Shown here one piece after another: positions 23,435 to 32,211 of a stretch of DNA of 64,000 bases. Position numbers and translations under genes: made by a program. Source of the stretch: AAA044-D11 sp009705075 (GTDB lineage Bacteria > Actinomycetota > Actinomycetes > Nanopelagicales > Nanopelagicaceae). The stretch spans positions 62,001 through 126,000 of the forward strand of contig OZ254179.1 in assembly GCA_965268675.1 (NCBI GenBank), written 5' to 3'. The notes below the pieces were generated by a model, which was not told where the DNA came from, made no database searches, and saw only the letters and a list, made by a program, of their open reading frames with translations. How positions within the stretch are numbered: position 1 is the first letter of the stretch; each line of letters opens with the position of its first letter.

Positions 23435-25300
23435 ATGAGAGTTGCCTATGTTTCAGCCATGAGTACGCTGGATTTTCAAGGTCGAGAGGTAATTGCTGCC
23501 CTTGAAACCCAATTTAAACCAAAGCCCAGCCCGGTAGTCCCACCAGAGATTCGGATCAAGAACGCCATTGTTTGTTCGTTCTTCACTAGCGATGACTATT
23601 ACAAAGCGCATGGGGCCCGCCTTAGATCCAACTTGGAAAACCTTGGAATTGCCTTTGACCTCCGTGAGATAACGAAAAAAGAGGGCGAGGATTGGGCGGC
23701 AATCTGTCGTAAGAAAGTTGCATTCATCGCCGAGGTTTGTGCGAAGAATCCAGATAAAAAAGTATTTTGGATTGATGTTGATTGTGAACTATTTTCAATC
23801 CCAGATTTCATTCTAAATTCGACTGCTGACCTGATCGGATTTCAAAGAGGATTCAGTACGCCAACAAAGATTGGATATCAGAATCGAGGTCGCTTTTGGG
23901 AGCCATGTTTCTGGGGTATCAATAACACCGATCAAGCACGCAAGATGATAAATGCCGCCGCCGAATTTGAAGAGGTAGCAACAGTACGCGCTACAGATGA
24001 CTATTTCTTTGAAGAGGCATGGCGTGCGACATCCGGAAATATGACCTTCCAGATAATTCCTTCAAATTGTGCCGTTGATAAAGGCGCTGGGTCTCTTGAA
24101 AGCCATGAGGTATTTTTCAGGTTTGGTTCGAGCGGACAAGTTGAAAACTTCAAAGGCGTTGTTGAACAACATAAAGGAAACACTGCAAAGCGCCTCTTAA
24201 ACCCAAAGCGAGAGCTACTCCGTTTTGCAAAGCGCATAGAAGAGAAATTGCCGCTGGGAATCTCTACCAAATTACGGTTAATTGTTGACGCATCTGGAGT
24301 AACCGGATTCTTGACCGGCAAAAGCCACAACAACATTAATAATCAGACAATAAACAAATTGGTAACCGCCGGAAAATCTGGTGATCTTGCCAAATTTAAT
24401 GAATCATTGACTCACTTCAAACGCAAAGCACTTCCAAATAGATATGAACGAGCAGCAATAAAAGTTGCATCAAGTTATCTTGCATATTCTGCTAAACCAA
24501 GCAAGAAAGAGATTCTCATATCTTGGTGGGAAAATCCTTATCCAGGAAATTTCGGCGATTGGCTAACACCATTTATCTTCAACCACTACACGGAAAATAG
24601 AATTATTTTCCAAGGGCTTACAAGTAGGACCAACAAGAGCCATATCGTAAGCCTTGGTTCAGTTGGAAGATTTATTAAACCTAATTCTGTTGTTGTTGGG
24701 ACTGGAGTTAGTTCATTTAAGCATGCGCTAAATCCAAAGGCAGATTACATATCCGTTCGCGGACCGCATACCGCTAAATTGCTAATTGAATCTGGTGGAC
24801 CTGAAGTCACAAGTTTTGGTGATCCAGGCGTGGTTTTATCGAGAATATTGCCCTTCACCCGCGGTGAAACAAATGGTCGTATCGCACTTGTTCGACATTA
24901 CACACATGTCCAAGCGCCAGTTCGACTGGCAGAAAATTTTGATGAGCTATCTGTTCAAATTTCACACCCGGATGATGTAATTGCATTTATAGAAAAATTG
25001 AATGAATATGAGAGCGTTGTTACAAGTGCTATGCATGTGATGATTACATGCCAGAGTTATGGAATTCCATGCGCACTAATCGTTTTCAAGGGCTTTGAAG
25101 AGTACGTTCACGGGACAGGGATTAAGTACTCCGATTACGCCCTTGGCGCTGGCCTACCAGTTATGGATCCGATTGCGATTAACCCGAAGCTCGATATGGC
25201 AGAAATTGAGCCAATAACCTTTACATACAAAGTTTCGGAATCGAAGATTGATGAAGTTGAAGCAGCAATTCGAGAGAGCTTAAAGAGATTTAAGAAGTAA
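23435..25300 (+). CDS. Fusion: GT-A glycosyltransferase-like domain plus polysaccharide pyruvyl transferase
   Basis: A 621-residue two-domain protein. Residues about 40-260 form a nucleotide-diphospho-sugar transferase-like domain with the metal motif FWIDVDCELF (DVD at 114-116). Residues about 345-600 match the polysaccharide pyruvyl transferase family: WENPYPGNFGDWLTPF, IVSLGSVGRF, ISVRGPHTAKLL, FGDPGVVLSR and VTSAMHVMITCQSYGIP. The second domain would add a pyruvate ketal from phosphoenolpyruvate to a sugar, making the polymer acidic. A Lys/Arg-rich linker joins the domains. No signal peptide. The fusion suggests that a newly added sugar is ketalised by the same protein; that is inference. 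Start ATG 23435 has no clear ribosome binding site. Confidence 0.72.
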   Translation: MRVAYVSAMSTLDFQGREVIAALETQFKPKPSPVVPPEIRIKNAIVCSFFTSDDYYKAHGARLRSNLENLGIAFDLREITKKEGEDWAAICRKKVAFIAEVCAKNPDKKVFWIDVDCELFSIPDFILNSTADLIGFQRGFSTPTKIGYQNRGRFWEPCFWGINNTDQARKMINAAAEFEEVATVRATDDYFFEEAWRATSGNMTFQIIPSNCAVDKGAGSLESHEVFFRFGSSGQVENFKGVVEQHKGNTAKRLLNPKRELLRFAKRIEEKLPLGISTKLRLIVDASGVTGFLTGKSHNNINNQTINKLVTAGKSGDLAKFNESLTHFKRKALPNRYERAAIKVASSYLAYSAKPSKKEILISWWENPYPGNFGDWLTPFIFNHYTENRIIFQGLTSRTNKSHIVSLGSVGRFIKPNSVVVGTGVSSFKHALNPKADYISVRGPHTAKLLIESGGPEVTSFGDPGVVLSRILPFTRGETNGRIALVRHYTHVQAPVRLAENFDELSVQISHPDDVIAFIEKLNEYESVVTSAMHVMITCQSYGIPCALIVFKGFEEYVHGTGIKYSDYALGAGLPVMDPIAINPKLDMAEIEPITFTYKVSESKIDEVEAAIRESLKRFKK

Positions 25301-25996
25301 TTACTTCAGACCTTCATTTGCACGATCTAAATCAGCCTGGAAATCAACTTCGACTGCGAATAGATCAGAGATATCAACTGGCTCAAGTTTTATTCCATCT
25401 TTTTCGATAGCTAATTCAAGGCCGCGTTCAAAATAATCTTGTACCGCACATGCTTCAAGTTCTTTTATAAACGCTGATTTTTCAGATGCAGAGATAAAGT
25501 TGATTCCAACAGCTTCACCTAGCGCGTTCTTCACGGTCTTTGAAAGTTCTTTAATGAAACCATTCTCGTCCACTGTGTACTTAACTTCTTCTTCGGCGGT
25601 AGTAGAAGTATTTACACACACAAAAGATTTTTCAGATTTAATTCTTTCTGTTACGCGCTCCAAAACTTTGGCATCAAAAACAACATCACCATTGAGCCAC
25701 AAGACGCCAGATTCTTGGCTTGCACGAAGCGCTTTTAGCAAACTCTTTGAAGTGTTAGTTTGATCAAAAACTTCGTTATAGACAAAAGAGGCTGTTGGGT
25801 GCGCTTCCATAATCATTTCTAATTTGAAACCAACCACAACGGTTACCCGAGCTTTATCGCCAAAAACTTGAGAAACATTTTCCATTTGCTGCTGCATTAT
25901 TGAGCGGCCATCGGATAAAACGGTAAGTGGCTTTGGCCAAGGGTTTCCTAATCTGGTTCCCATGCCAGCCGCCAGAATTACAACTTGAATTGCCAT
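25301..25996 (-). CDS. Sugar- or polyol-phosphate nucleotidyltransferase
   Basis: A 231-residue enzyme with VILAAGMGTRLGNPWPKPL (residues 5-23), the nucleotide-binding signature of NTP transferases, and LWLNGDVVFD, the metal-binding acidic strand. Close family relatives include CTP:inositol-1-phosphate and CTP:phosphocholine cytidylyltransferases. It is divergent from the CDP-alcohol phosphotransferase genes across 62 bp, so a CDP-activated polyol such as CDP-inositol or CDP-glycerol is the likely product. UTP/GTP-dependent sugar activation cannot be excluded. AAGGTAG lies before the ATG at 25996. Confidence 0.75.
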   Translation of the reverse strand: MAIQVVILAAGMGTRLGNPWPKPLTVLSDGRSIMQQQMENVSQVFGDKARVTVVVGFKLEMIMEAHPTASFVYNEVFDQTNTSKSLLKALRASQESGVLWLNGDVVFDAKVLERVTERIKSEKSFVCVNTSTTAEEEVKYTVDENGFIKELSKTVKNALGEAVGINFISASEKSAFIKELEACAVQDYFERGLELAIEKDGIKLEPVDISDLFAVEVDFQADLDRANEGLK

Positions 25997-26058
25997 CTCT
26001 ACCTTCTCAACCCATCTATATCTAAAGAATCCCTCGTAGGCACGATAGATTACCGCTT

Positions 26059-27684
26059 ATGGCCGCAAATCTTAGAACCCTTGAAGTCAATCGAGGAACC
26101 AAGATTAGCGATGTATTGAAAGCCTTCGAATCGGGCAACCAAGACCTTCTACTTGTCGATGAAAATACAGTTGTTACAAAGCCCCATATGGAGTTACTTA
26201 CGGACTATCCACGAAGCGTGACGACTGCGCTTGTAACTAAATTAAAGTTTGGTGATGTTCGAGTTGGTGGATCTCGGATTACTGGAGCGAGCTCAGATTT
26301 TCATGAAGTTGGATATGGAAATCACAAATTCCTCGGAGCAATTCGCCTATCGCAATTGCAGAGAACAGAAATCATAAAAACCCTTTCGGAGATTTCAAAT
26401 ACAAGCCATCCTGGAATGGCCATAGACCTGATTTTGGTTGGCTTGGTGCGAGCAACAGTTTTGGTGGCACCCGCCGAAGTCGTTGGCGCTCCATGCGTGA
26501 GAAGTACAGATAAAACGGAACGCGATCGTGTTGCTAATGAGATTGCAGCCCTTAACGATGCACGGCTTAGATTAAAACTAGCTAATCGGGCAAATGATGG
26601 TTTTTATTCGGTCTTCTTCCTTCGCAAGATTTCAAAACTATTTACCTGGCTTGCAGTGCGCTTGAAGATGACACCAAATCAGGTGACACTGATTTCATTT
26701 GCGATCGGTTTGTTATCAGCCTACGAATTTAGTAAGGGAAGTTTTTGGACGATCTTCACCGGGGCTGTACTTTTGCAACTCAGTATTATCATCGACTGTG
26801 TTGACGGTGAACTTGCACGATATACACGCCAATTTTCACAGCTGGGGGCTTGGCTAGATGCAATCACAGATCGCATAAAAGAGTATTTAGTTTTTTATGC
26901 CCTTGCCTATGGCGCAGCAAAGCAAGGTCGAGATTTATGGATTCCGGCAATTGGGATGATGATTTTTCAAACCTTCAGGCATTTATCTGACTACAACTTT
27001 GCCCGAATAAATAAATTTAGAGCACCAGAACCAGTAGCGATGTCTTTCGAAATCAAATCAGATGGATACATTGTTGTAGAACGAGAGAAGCGTTCACGTT
27101 TTGAATATTGGTCAAAGAAAGCGGTGCAATTTCCGATAGGCGAAAGGTGGCTAGTAATAAGTGCCTCATCAGTTCTAGGAGGTGCTGCTTTTACCTTCAC
27201 GATAATGCCGATACTTTCCCTGATCTCAATCGCCTTGGTCTTCAGAGCTCGAGTGAGAAAAACGCTTACTTGGCCAAAACTCAGAGTTAATAAAGGTTTT
27301 ATTGACGATCAGTTAGATTCATTTAGAAATAGAAGTTCTACGAACCGTTTTGATTGGCTTCAACCATCAATCCTGCGCTTAATTGAGGGCCTTATTTTTA
27401 TTGAGCTTGCAATCGTAAGTGACATGGATCGTTCTCTCATTTTCTTACTTGTGTTCGCAATCATTTTCAATCATTACGACAATATGTATCGCGCACTACA
27501 AGGTGAGAGAAAACCAAAATGGTTGTCGATGGCTGGCGGATATATCTTTGGCCGATTACTGATAACCCTGATTTGGTACTCTCTTGATTTACCGATAATA
27601 ATTCTCGTCTCTTATTTCTCAATACTTTTCTTCGTCATCTCTTCGGCGCAGTGGATTCAAAGCCACCGAGTTAAGGCAAATTAA
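26059..27684 (+). CDS. CDP-alcohol phosphotransferase with N-terminal nucleotidyltransferase-like domain
   Basis: A 541-residue membrane protein. Residues 1-175 are a soluble domain that looks like a degenerate or alternative nucleotidyltransferase. DGFYSVFFLRKISKLFTWLA (about 180-199) leads into the membrane domain, where the CDP-alcohol motif is intact: D246, D249-G250, A253-R254, G263, D267 and D271. About six to eight hydrophobic segments follow, and residues 300-350 form a charged cytosolic loop. The architecture resembles IPCT-DIPPS bifunctional enzymes of inositol-phosphodiester synthesis and the DUF5941-type actinobacterial proteins. It would join an alcohol to a CDP-activated polyol in the inner membrane. 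Followed by a second family member after 1 bp. Confidence 0.78.
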   Translation: MAANLRTLEVNRGTKISDVLKAFESGNQDLLLVDENTVVTKPHMELLTDYPRSVTTALVTKLKFGDVRVGGSRITGASSDFHEVGYGNHKFLGAIRLSQLQRTEIIKTLSEISNTSHPGMAIDLILVGLVRATVLVAPAEVVGAPCVRSTDKTERDRVANEIAALNDARLRLKLANRANDGFYSVFFLRKISKLFTWLAVRLKMTPNQVTLISFAIGLLSAYEFSKGSFWTIFTGAVLLQLSIIIDCVDGELARYTRQFSQLGAWLDAITDRIKEYLVFYALAYGAAKQGRDLWIPAIGMMIFQTFRHLSDYNFARINKFRAPEPVAMSFEIKSDGYIVVEREKRSRFEYWSKKAVQFPIGERWLVISASSVLGGAAFTFTIMPILSLISIALVFRARVRKTLTWPKLRVNKGFIDDQLDSFRNRSSTNRFDWLQPSILRLIEGLIFIELAIVSDMDRSLIFLLVFAIIFNHYDNMYRALQGERKPKWLSMAGGYIFGRLLITLIWYSLDLPIIILVSYFSILFFVISSAQWIQSHRVKAN

Positions 27685-27685
27685 A

Positions 27686-28468
27686 ATGGCGCCGGAACCA
27701 ACAAGACCGTCACGTCCGACTATTGCTCAAATCCGAGAGATTTCACAACCGGTTTCTGTTACTGGCAGATCGACCTCTGAGCACTGGATTGCTGATCTTT
27801 ACCAGAGAAAGATTTCTGTGTATTTAACGCTCTTATTATTACGGACCCCAATAACCGCAAATGGCGTTACCTGGCTAATGATCATTACTGGAGCCTCAAT
27901 CGGGCCCGCCCTACTAATCCAAGGCTGGGTTGGAATTGCACTGGCTCTATTTCTAAGTCAACTTCAAATGCTTATTGATTGCTGCGATGGTGAAGTTGCA
28001 AGATGGCGAAATACAAAATCCCCAATGGGAATCTTCCTAGATAAATTGGGGCATTATGCAGCGGAAGGTTTAATTCCAATCTTCTTCGGACTGCGACTTG
28101 CTGGCTGGCCGGAACGTCCAATCACTGGTTCTATCTATCCATTCCTTGGAGCACTTCTAGCAATTCTTGTGATCGTTAATAAGAGCTTAAATGATGCCGT
28201 TCATGTGGCTCGGGCGTTTTCTGGCCTAAACAAGATTCAGGATACAAAAGGCGCGAACCTCCCAGTTAAAGGAGTTCTCCGTTCGGCCCGCAAGGTATTC
28301 AGATTTTTTCCTATCCAAAGAATTTTTCATTCCATTGAATTCACTATTTTTATCGCACTATTCGGCACTTTTCCTCAATCTATCGATGTGGCGCTCGGAA
28401 TCTCCTTCTTTGTAACGGTTGGCCATATTGCTGCAATCGTTTCCTCCTCAAAGTTACGGAATAATTAG
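27686..28468 (+). CDS. CDP-alcohol phosphotransferase family protein, altered motif
   Basis: A 260-residue multi-spanning membrane protein. Its CDP-alcohol motif runs D98, D101-G102, A105-R106, G115, D119, but the last position, normally Asp and regarded as the catalytic base, is His123 (LDKLGHY). The start ATG 27686 overlaps nothing and is 1 bp after the previous stop, so it is translated with its neighbour. The pair may act on successive steps of one phosphodiester-linked polymer, or the second may be an altered-specificity partner. Substrate unknown. Confidence 0.75.
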   Translation: MAPEPTRPSRPTIAQIREISQPVSVTGRSTSEHWIADLYQRKISVYLTLLLLRTPITANGVTWLMIITGASIGPALLIQGWVGIALALFLSQLQMLIDCCDGEVARWRNTKSPMGIFLDKLGHYAAEGLIPIFFGLRLAGWPERPITGSIYPFLGALLAILVIVNKSLNDAVHVARAFSGLNKIQDTKGANLPVKGVLRSARKVFRFFPIQRIFHSIEFTIFIALFGTFPQSIDVALGISFFVTVGHIAAIVSSSKLRNN

Positions 28469-28471
28469 CTC

Positions 28472-29242
28472 ATGCGCGCAATCTTGGGACAACTCAAAGC
28501 AACCTTGCTTCAGCTATTTCCCACAATGAAATTTAGGATCATTTTAATTGTCCTCGTCTTAACCGCTGCATTCATTTCGGTATCTGAACTTGCTGTAGCA
28601 AAGCTATTTACACAAATCATCTTGCACGAGGGTGAGCTATCAAAAACTAAGATGGCCATCTATGTTCTTGCATTCTTCTTATTCTTCGGCGGTACTCGTG
28701 CCGGACATTATTTTCAGAGAATATATCGAATTAATGTTTTCGATCGTGTATTTCAAGCATCTGAGACCAAGGTACATCGCAGCAAGGAGAATTGGCGTTG
28801 GTCACTTGCCTTTGAATTAACCTCTCTTTTAAGCATCATTACCCAACTCGGAGTGATAATCCTCTTCTCTACTTTCTTGAATTGGAAATTCGGACTTTTG
28901 AATATCTTCGTTGTTGCTGTAATTTTCCAGATCTTGGGCCGAATATTTAGAAAACAATTGAAGTCGCAACGAGGATTTGTAAAGGCGAAGGAAAAAAAGA
29001 TTCACGTACCGAACTCTGACAAGATCCGGACCAGAATAAAATCTGGCGAAACCGGAGTTTTGCTATCTGGCCTAGCCATGTTGGTTCTCTTTGCAGCTCT
29101 AATCATTCTTAGCTACACCGGTGAGATAAGTCCATCCAATACCATCGTGCTTTTCTTCGGACTCCGAATGCAGAATTCAAGCCTTTCAAACATTTCTAGT
29201 AGTTTGATGAGATTCGCAAGGGCAAGAACTCATAGTGAATAG
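28472..29242 (+). CDS. ABC-exporter-like transmembrane protein without ATPase domain
   Basis: A 256-residue protein with about five or six hydrophobic segments (residues 22-42, 62-80, 110-150, 195-215). The layout, with a long cytosolic loop around 155-190 and a terminal LFFGLRMQNSSLSNISSSLMRFARAR segment, resembles the membrane domain of an ABC exporter such as the MsbA type, but there is no nucleotide-binding domain and the gene ends where that domain would begin. It may be a truncated exporter or a stand-alone membrane subunit. It overlaps the next gene by 8 bp. No ATPase gene lies in this lobe. Confidence 0.55.
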   Translation: MRAILGQLKATLLQLFPTMKFRIILIVLVLTAAFISVSELAVAKLFTQIILHEGELSKTKMAIYVLAFFLFFGGTRAGHYFQRIYRINVFDRVFQASETKVHRSKENWRWSLAFELTSLLSIITQLGVIILFSTFLNWKFGLLNIFVVAVIFQILGRIFRKQLKSQRGFVKAKEKKIHVPNSDKIRTRIKSGETGVLLSGLAMLVLFAALIILSYTGEISPSNTIVLFFGLRMQNSSLSNISSSLMRFARARTHSE

Positions 29243-29987
29243 CACTAGCCTGCTAACTATTGGATATTCAACGCTTGCGGATAGAGCACGTAACATCAAA
29301 TTCATAGAGGGTGTAAAAAATTTAGTAGTAATTCAAAATCCGGAATCTAAACCACTGCCTAATTTCCCCTCTGAAATTACAGTTTTGGAGATGAAAAATC
29401 GTGGCGTTGCAAAGAGCAGAAATGCTGCGATCGCAAATGCGACCGGTAAATATTTATTATTTGGTGACGATGATTTAGAGTTCCACTATTCGGGGATTGA
29501 ACAAGTCATTACATATTTAGAAGCCCACCCTGAAATCTCAATAATTCTGGCCCAAGCCGTAAATGAGTTGGGAGTATTGCGCAAGCCTTATCCTTTGAAC
29601 TCACATCCCCTTAAATTGAGAAATTCAGCCAAAGCCGCTACCTATGAAATGTTTATCCGATTGTCGGATTTTGAGCGACTCAATATTAAGTTTGATGAAA
29701 ATTTTGGTGCTGGTGCTGAAAATTATTTAGGGGATGAATATATTTTTATTGCTGATGCGCTACGTGCGGGGCTAAAGGGAACCTTCCTGCCGATTGTTGT
29801 TGCAACTCATCCAGCGGATAGTTCAGGAAATCTCAAAAATTCCAGAGCAGATATTTCAGCTAGAGCAAAAGTTTTTACCCGAGTTTTCGGTTTTTGGGCA
29901 ATTCCGATGAGGTTCGCATTTCTAATCAAACCTCCAATTAAAAAATTCGGAACTTTGAATTCAATTCGATTCATACTTGGCAAATGA
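29235..29987 (+). CDS. Family 2-like glycosyltransferase
   Basis: A 250-residue GT-A protein starting at GTG 29235. RGVAKSRNAAIANATGKYLLF followed by GDDDLEF (about 77-83) is the GT2 arrangement of helix, strand and metal-binding DDD; GAENYLGDEYIFIADAL provides the later acidic cluster. No membrane segment. It overlaps its neighbours by 8 and 4 bp, so it belongs to the CDP-alcohol/ABC-like operon and probably glycosylates the same polymer. Confidence 0.75.
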   Translation: MNSTSLLTIGYSTLADRARNIKFIEGVKNLVVIQNPESKPLPNFPSEITVLEMKNRGVAKSRNAAIANATGKYLLFGDDDLEFHYSGIEQVITYLEAHPEISIILAQAVNELGVLRKPYPLNSHPLKLRNSAKAATYEMFIRLSDFERLNIKFDENFGAGAENYLGDEYIFIADALRAGLKGTFLPIVVATHPADSSGNLKNSRADISARAKVFTRVFGFWAIPMRFAFLIKPPIKKFGTLNSIRFILGK

Positions 29988-30658
29988 AAGTCTTTGCACA
30001 TCGCGGCGCATCCGGCCGATCACCCGAGATGACACTTTCGGCTTATATCTCGGCAATTGAAGATAAAGCTGATGGCTTTGAATGTGACGTGCGCTTAACA
30101 CTGGATCAGGAAATTGCCTGCTTTCATGATGCAGATACCGAGAGAATTGCGGGCGTTAAACGACGAGTCTCAAAGATGAAATTAAGTGAGATAAGGGATT
30201 TAGCGGCCACAATTACTTTGGATGAACTAATTTCTCTAGCAATAGCTAATAAAAAAGATTTATTGATTGAAAGTAAGCACCCAGTAGCAACAGGCGGTTT
30301 GGTAGAAAAGAGAGTATTAGATCTCTTAAAGCAGCGCAGCGCTGAGATATCTCAATCTGGAATTGAGATTATTTGTATGTCTTTTTCCTGGTTCGCCGTT
30401 AAACGATTTATGAAATCACATAAATCTTGCACAGTGGCTGAGTTCTACTTGCAAGCGCTTGTTGCGCCAACCAAGGTTGTTGCGCTGAAAATAGATTTAA
30501 TTAAAAGCCACCCAAGGCTAGTCACTAGATTGCAGCGCCGCGGAAAGGGGATATTTGTTTGGACTGTAAATGAAGAGAGCGATTTAGAATTTTGTAAGAA
30601 GCTTGGAATTGATGGAGTAATAACAAACTATCCTGATAGAGCGCAGAAGTATGTCTAA
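29984..30658 (+). CDS. Glycerophosphodiester phosphodiesterase
   Basis: A 224-residue GDPD TIM-barrel enzyme: FAHRGASGRSPEMTLSAY gives the first catalytic His and the PE-T motif, FECDVRLTLD the E-D metal ligands and CFHDADTERI the second His; WTVNEESDLEFCKKLGIDGVITNYPD is the conserved barrel end. It hydrolyses glycerophosphodiesters to an alcohol and glycerol-3-phosphate. No signal peptide, so cytosolic. ATGA overlaps with its neighbours place it in the surface-polymer operon, where it could recycle phosphodiester material. Confidence 0.88.
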   Translation: MKVFAHRGASGRSPEMTLSAYISAIEDKADGFECDVRLTLDQEIACFHDADTERIAGVKRRVSKMKLSEIRDLAATITLDELISLAIANKKDLLIESKHPVATGGLVEKRVLDLLKQRSAEISQSGIEIICMSFSWFAVKRFMKSHKSCTVAEFYLQALVAPTKVVALKIDLIKSHPRLVTRLQRRGKGIFVWTVNEESDLEFCKKLGIDGVITNYPDRAQKYV

Positions 30659-31316
30659 AGAGAGGATTCTTATCGGGCTGGGAATCATTGGCTATATCGG
30701 AGCCGTGTTTTTTGTGATTAGCCTCGCCAGAGTCAGCCCCGCACAGGAGCCTGCAAAATATGTTCCTGCCCCTCCAACAAAACTGCTCTGCTTTAATTCA
30801 AAAACTGAGGAGCTGCGAGAAAGTGATTCTAATTTGGGTTGCACAACTGAAGAGGCTTCTCTTGGTGATGCTCCAATCGAACATGGAGATGTTAGACCTA
30901 ACGGCTTAAATCCAACTTTCGCAATTCGATTCCAAGCGGCACAAGCAGCAGCGAAGAAACTCGGTTATAGATTGCAAATAACTTCGGGCTTTAGATCGCA
31001 AAACTTGCAAGCTAGGTTATTCGCAGATGCAGTTAAGAAATATGGGAGCGAAGAAGAAGCTTCGAAATGGGTATTACCTAGAGATATCTCGCATCATCCA
31101 TGGGGAACAGCCATCGATGTAAATTATCCTGGCGATAAAGTTGCGGTTAAATGGTTGGAAGAGAATGGTTCAACTTTTGGAATCTGTCGGGTTTATGAGA
31201 ATGAGTGGTGGCATTTTGAGCCAGTTATTGCACCTGGTGGTACCTGTCCAAAAATGGCGGCGAATGCGTTATCTAGTTTAGAAAGTTCGCCTACTGGCGC
31301 AGAAGATTTAAATTAA
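30651..31316 (+). CDS. D-alanyl-D-alanine carboxypeptidase, VanY/M15 type
   Basis: A 221-residue protein with an N-terminal hydrophobic anchor (IGLGIIGYIGAVFFVISLARV, within residues 7-27) that exports it to the cell-wall side. ITSGFRSQNLQARLF, SHHPWGTAIDVNYP (the H-x6-D zinc motif) and ENEWWHFEP (third zinc ligand) are the M15 peptidase landmarks. It trims the terminal D-Ala of muropeptides. Overlaps the GDPD gene by 8 bp, so cell-wall and surface-polymer functions share a transcript. Confidence 0.82.
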   Translation: MSKERILIGLGIIGYIGAVFFVISLARVSPAQEPAKYVPAPPTKLLCFNSKTEELRESDSNLGCTTEEASLGDAPIEHGDVRPNGLNPTFAIRFQAAQAAAKKLGYRLQITSGFRSQNLQARLFADAVKKYGSEEEASKWVLPRDISHHPWGTAIDVNYPGDKVAVKWLEENGSTFGICRVYENEWWHFEPVIAPGGTCPKMAANALSSLESSPTGAEDLN

Positions 31317-31328
31317 TATACTTGCGGC

Positions 31329-32210
31329 ATGACAATTCAACTTCCAAATAAATTAGGTGTCCACGCTCTTGTATGGGTTGGTGGCTGGTCCCACGCTGAA
31401 TGCCGAGAGGCAATTCAAAATACCGTGGATGCGGGTTACGATTTAATCGAAATTCCTGCACTTGATCCTTCGCTCATCGATACTGAACACACACTTGCAA
31501 CACTTAAGGAATTTGGGATTAAAGCAGCTTGCTCCCTTGGGCTTTCATTCGATGCAGATATAAATAATGAAGATCCAGCAATTGTTGCAAAGGGCGAGGC
31601 CAAATTGATGGCAGCCCTCGATGTAGTTGCGGGTATTGAAGGAGATTATTTAGGCGGAGTTTTGTTTAGCGCCCTTGGAAAGTATTCACATCCCGCAACT
31701 GAAAAATCTCGTGCCAACGCAGTGGCATCGCTCAAGCGTCTAGCAATTGCGGCACAAGCTAAGGGAATCACTCTTGGTTTAGAGCCAGTTAATCGCTACG
31801 AATCAAATTTAATCAACACAATTGATCAAGCCGTTGAAATGATTAAAGATATTGGCGAACCAAATGTGAAAGTTCATATCGATATTTATCATATGAATAT
31901 TGAGGAACAAGATCTAGCTTCACCAATTATTAACAATGCTGAGCACATTGGGTATGTCCATATTGGGGCAAGTCATCGCGGTGGACTTGGCACCGGAAAC
32001 GTCGACTTCGATGAACTATTTGGCGCTCTTGCAAAAATCAATTACAAAGGCGTTATTACCTTTGAGAGTTTCTCCTCGGCGATTGTTCACCCAGACTTAT
32101 CTCTCGCCTTGGCAATTTGGCGCAACCTCTGGACCGAGAACAAGCCAATGGCACTTAACGCTCGCAAGTACATGGTCGAACATATTGTTCGCGCAAATAA
32201 TCTCGCTTAA
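31329..32210 (+). CDS. Ketose 3-epimerase (D-tagatose/D-psicose 3-epimerase family)
   Basis: A 293-residue TIM-barrel enzyme. The metal ligands E152 (LEPVNRYE), D185 (HIDIYHMN), H211 (HIGASHRG) and E246 (FESFS) fall at exactly the positions reported for Pseudomonas cichorii D-tagatose 3-epimerase, so this family is favoured over generic xylose-isomerase-like proteins. It interconverts ketohexoses at C3 in the cytosol. It is convergent with manA, which abuts it by 2 bp. The physiological sugar is unknown. Confidence 0.82.
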   Translation: MTIQLPNKLGVHALVWVGGWSHAECREAIQNTVDAGYDLIEIPALDPSLIDTEHTLATLKEFGIKAACSLGLSFDADINNEDPAIVAKGEAKLMAALDVVAGIEGDYLGGVLFSALGKYSHPATEKSRANAVASLKRLAIAAQAKGITLGLEPVNRYESNLINTIDQAVEMIKDIGEPNVKVHIDIYHMNIEEQDLASPIINNAEHIGYVHIGASHRGGLGTGNVDFDELFGALAKINYKGVITFESFSSAIVHPDLSLALAIWRNLWTENKPMALNARKYMVEHIVRANNLA

Positions 32211-32211
32211 T

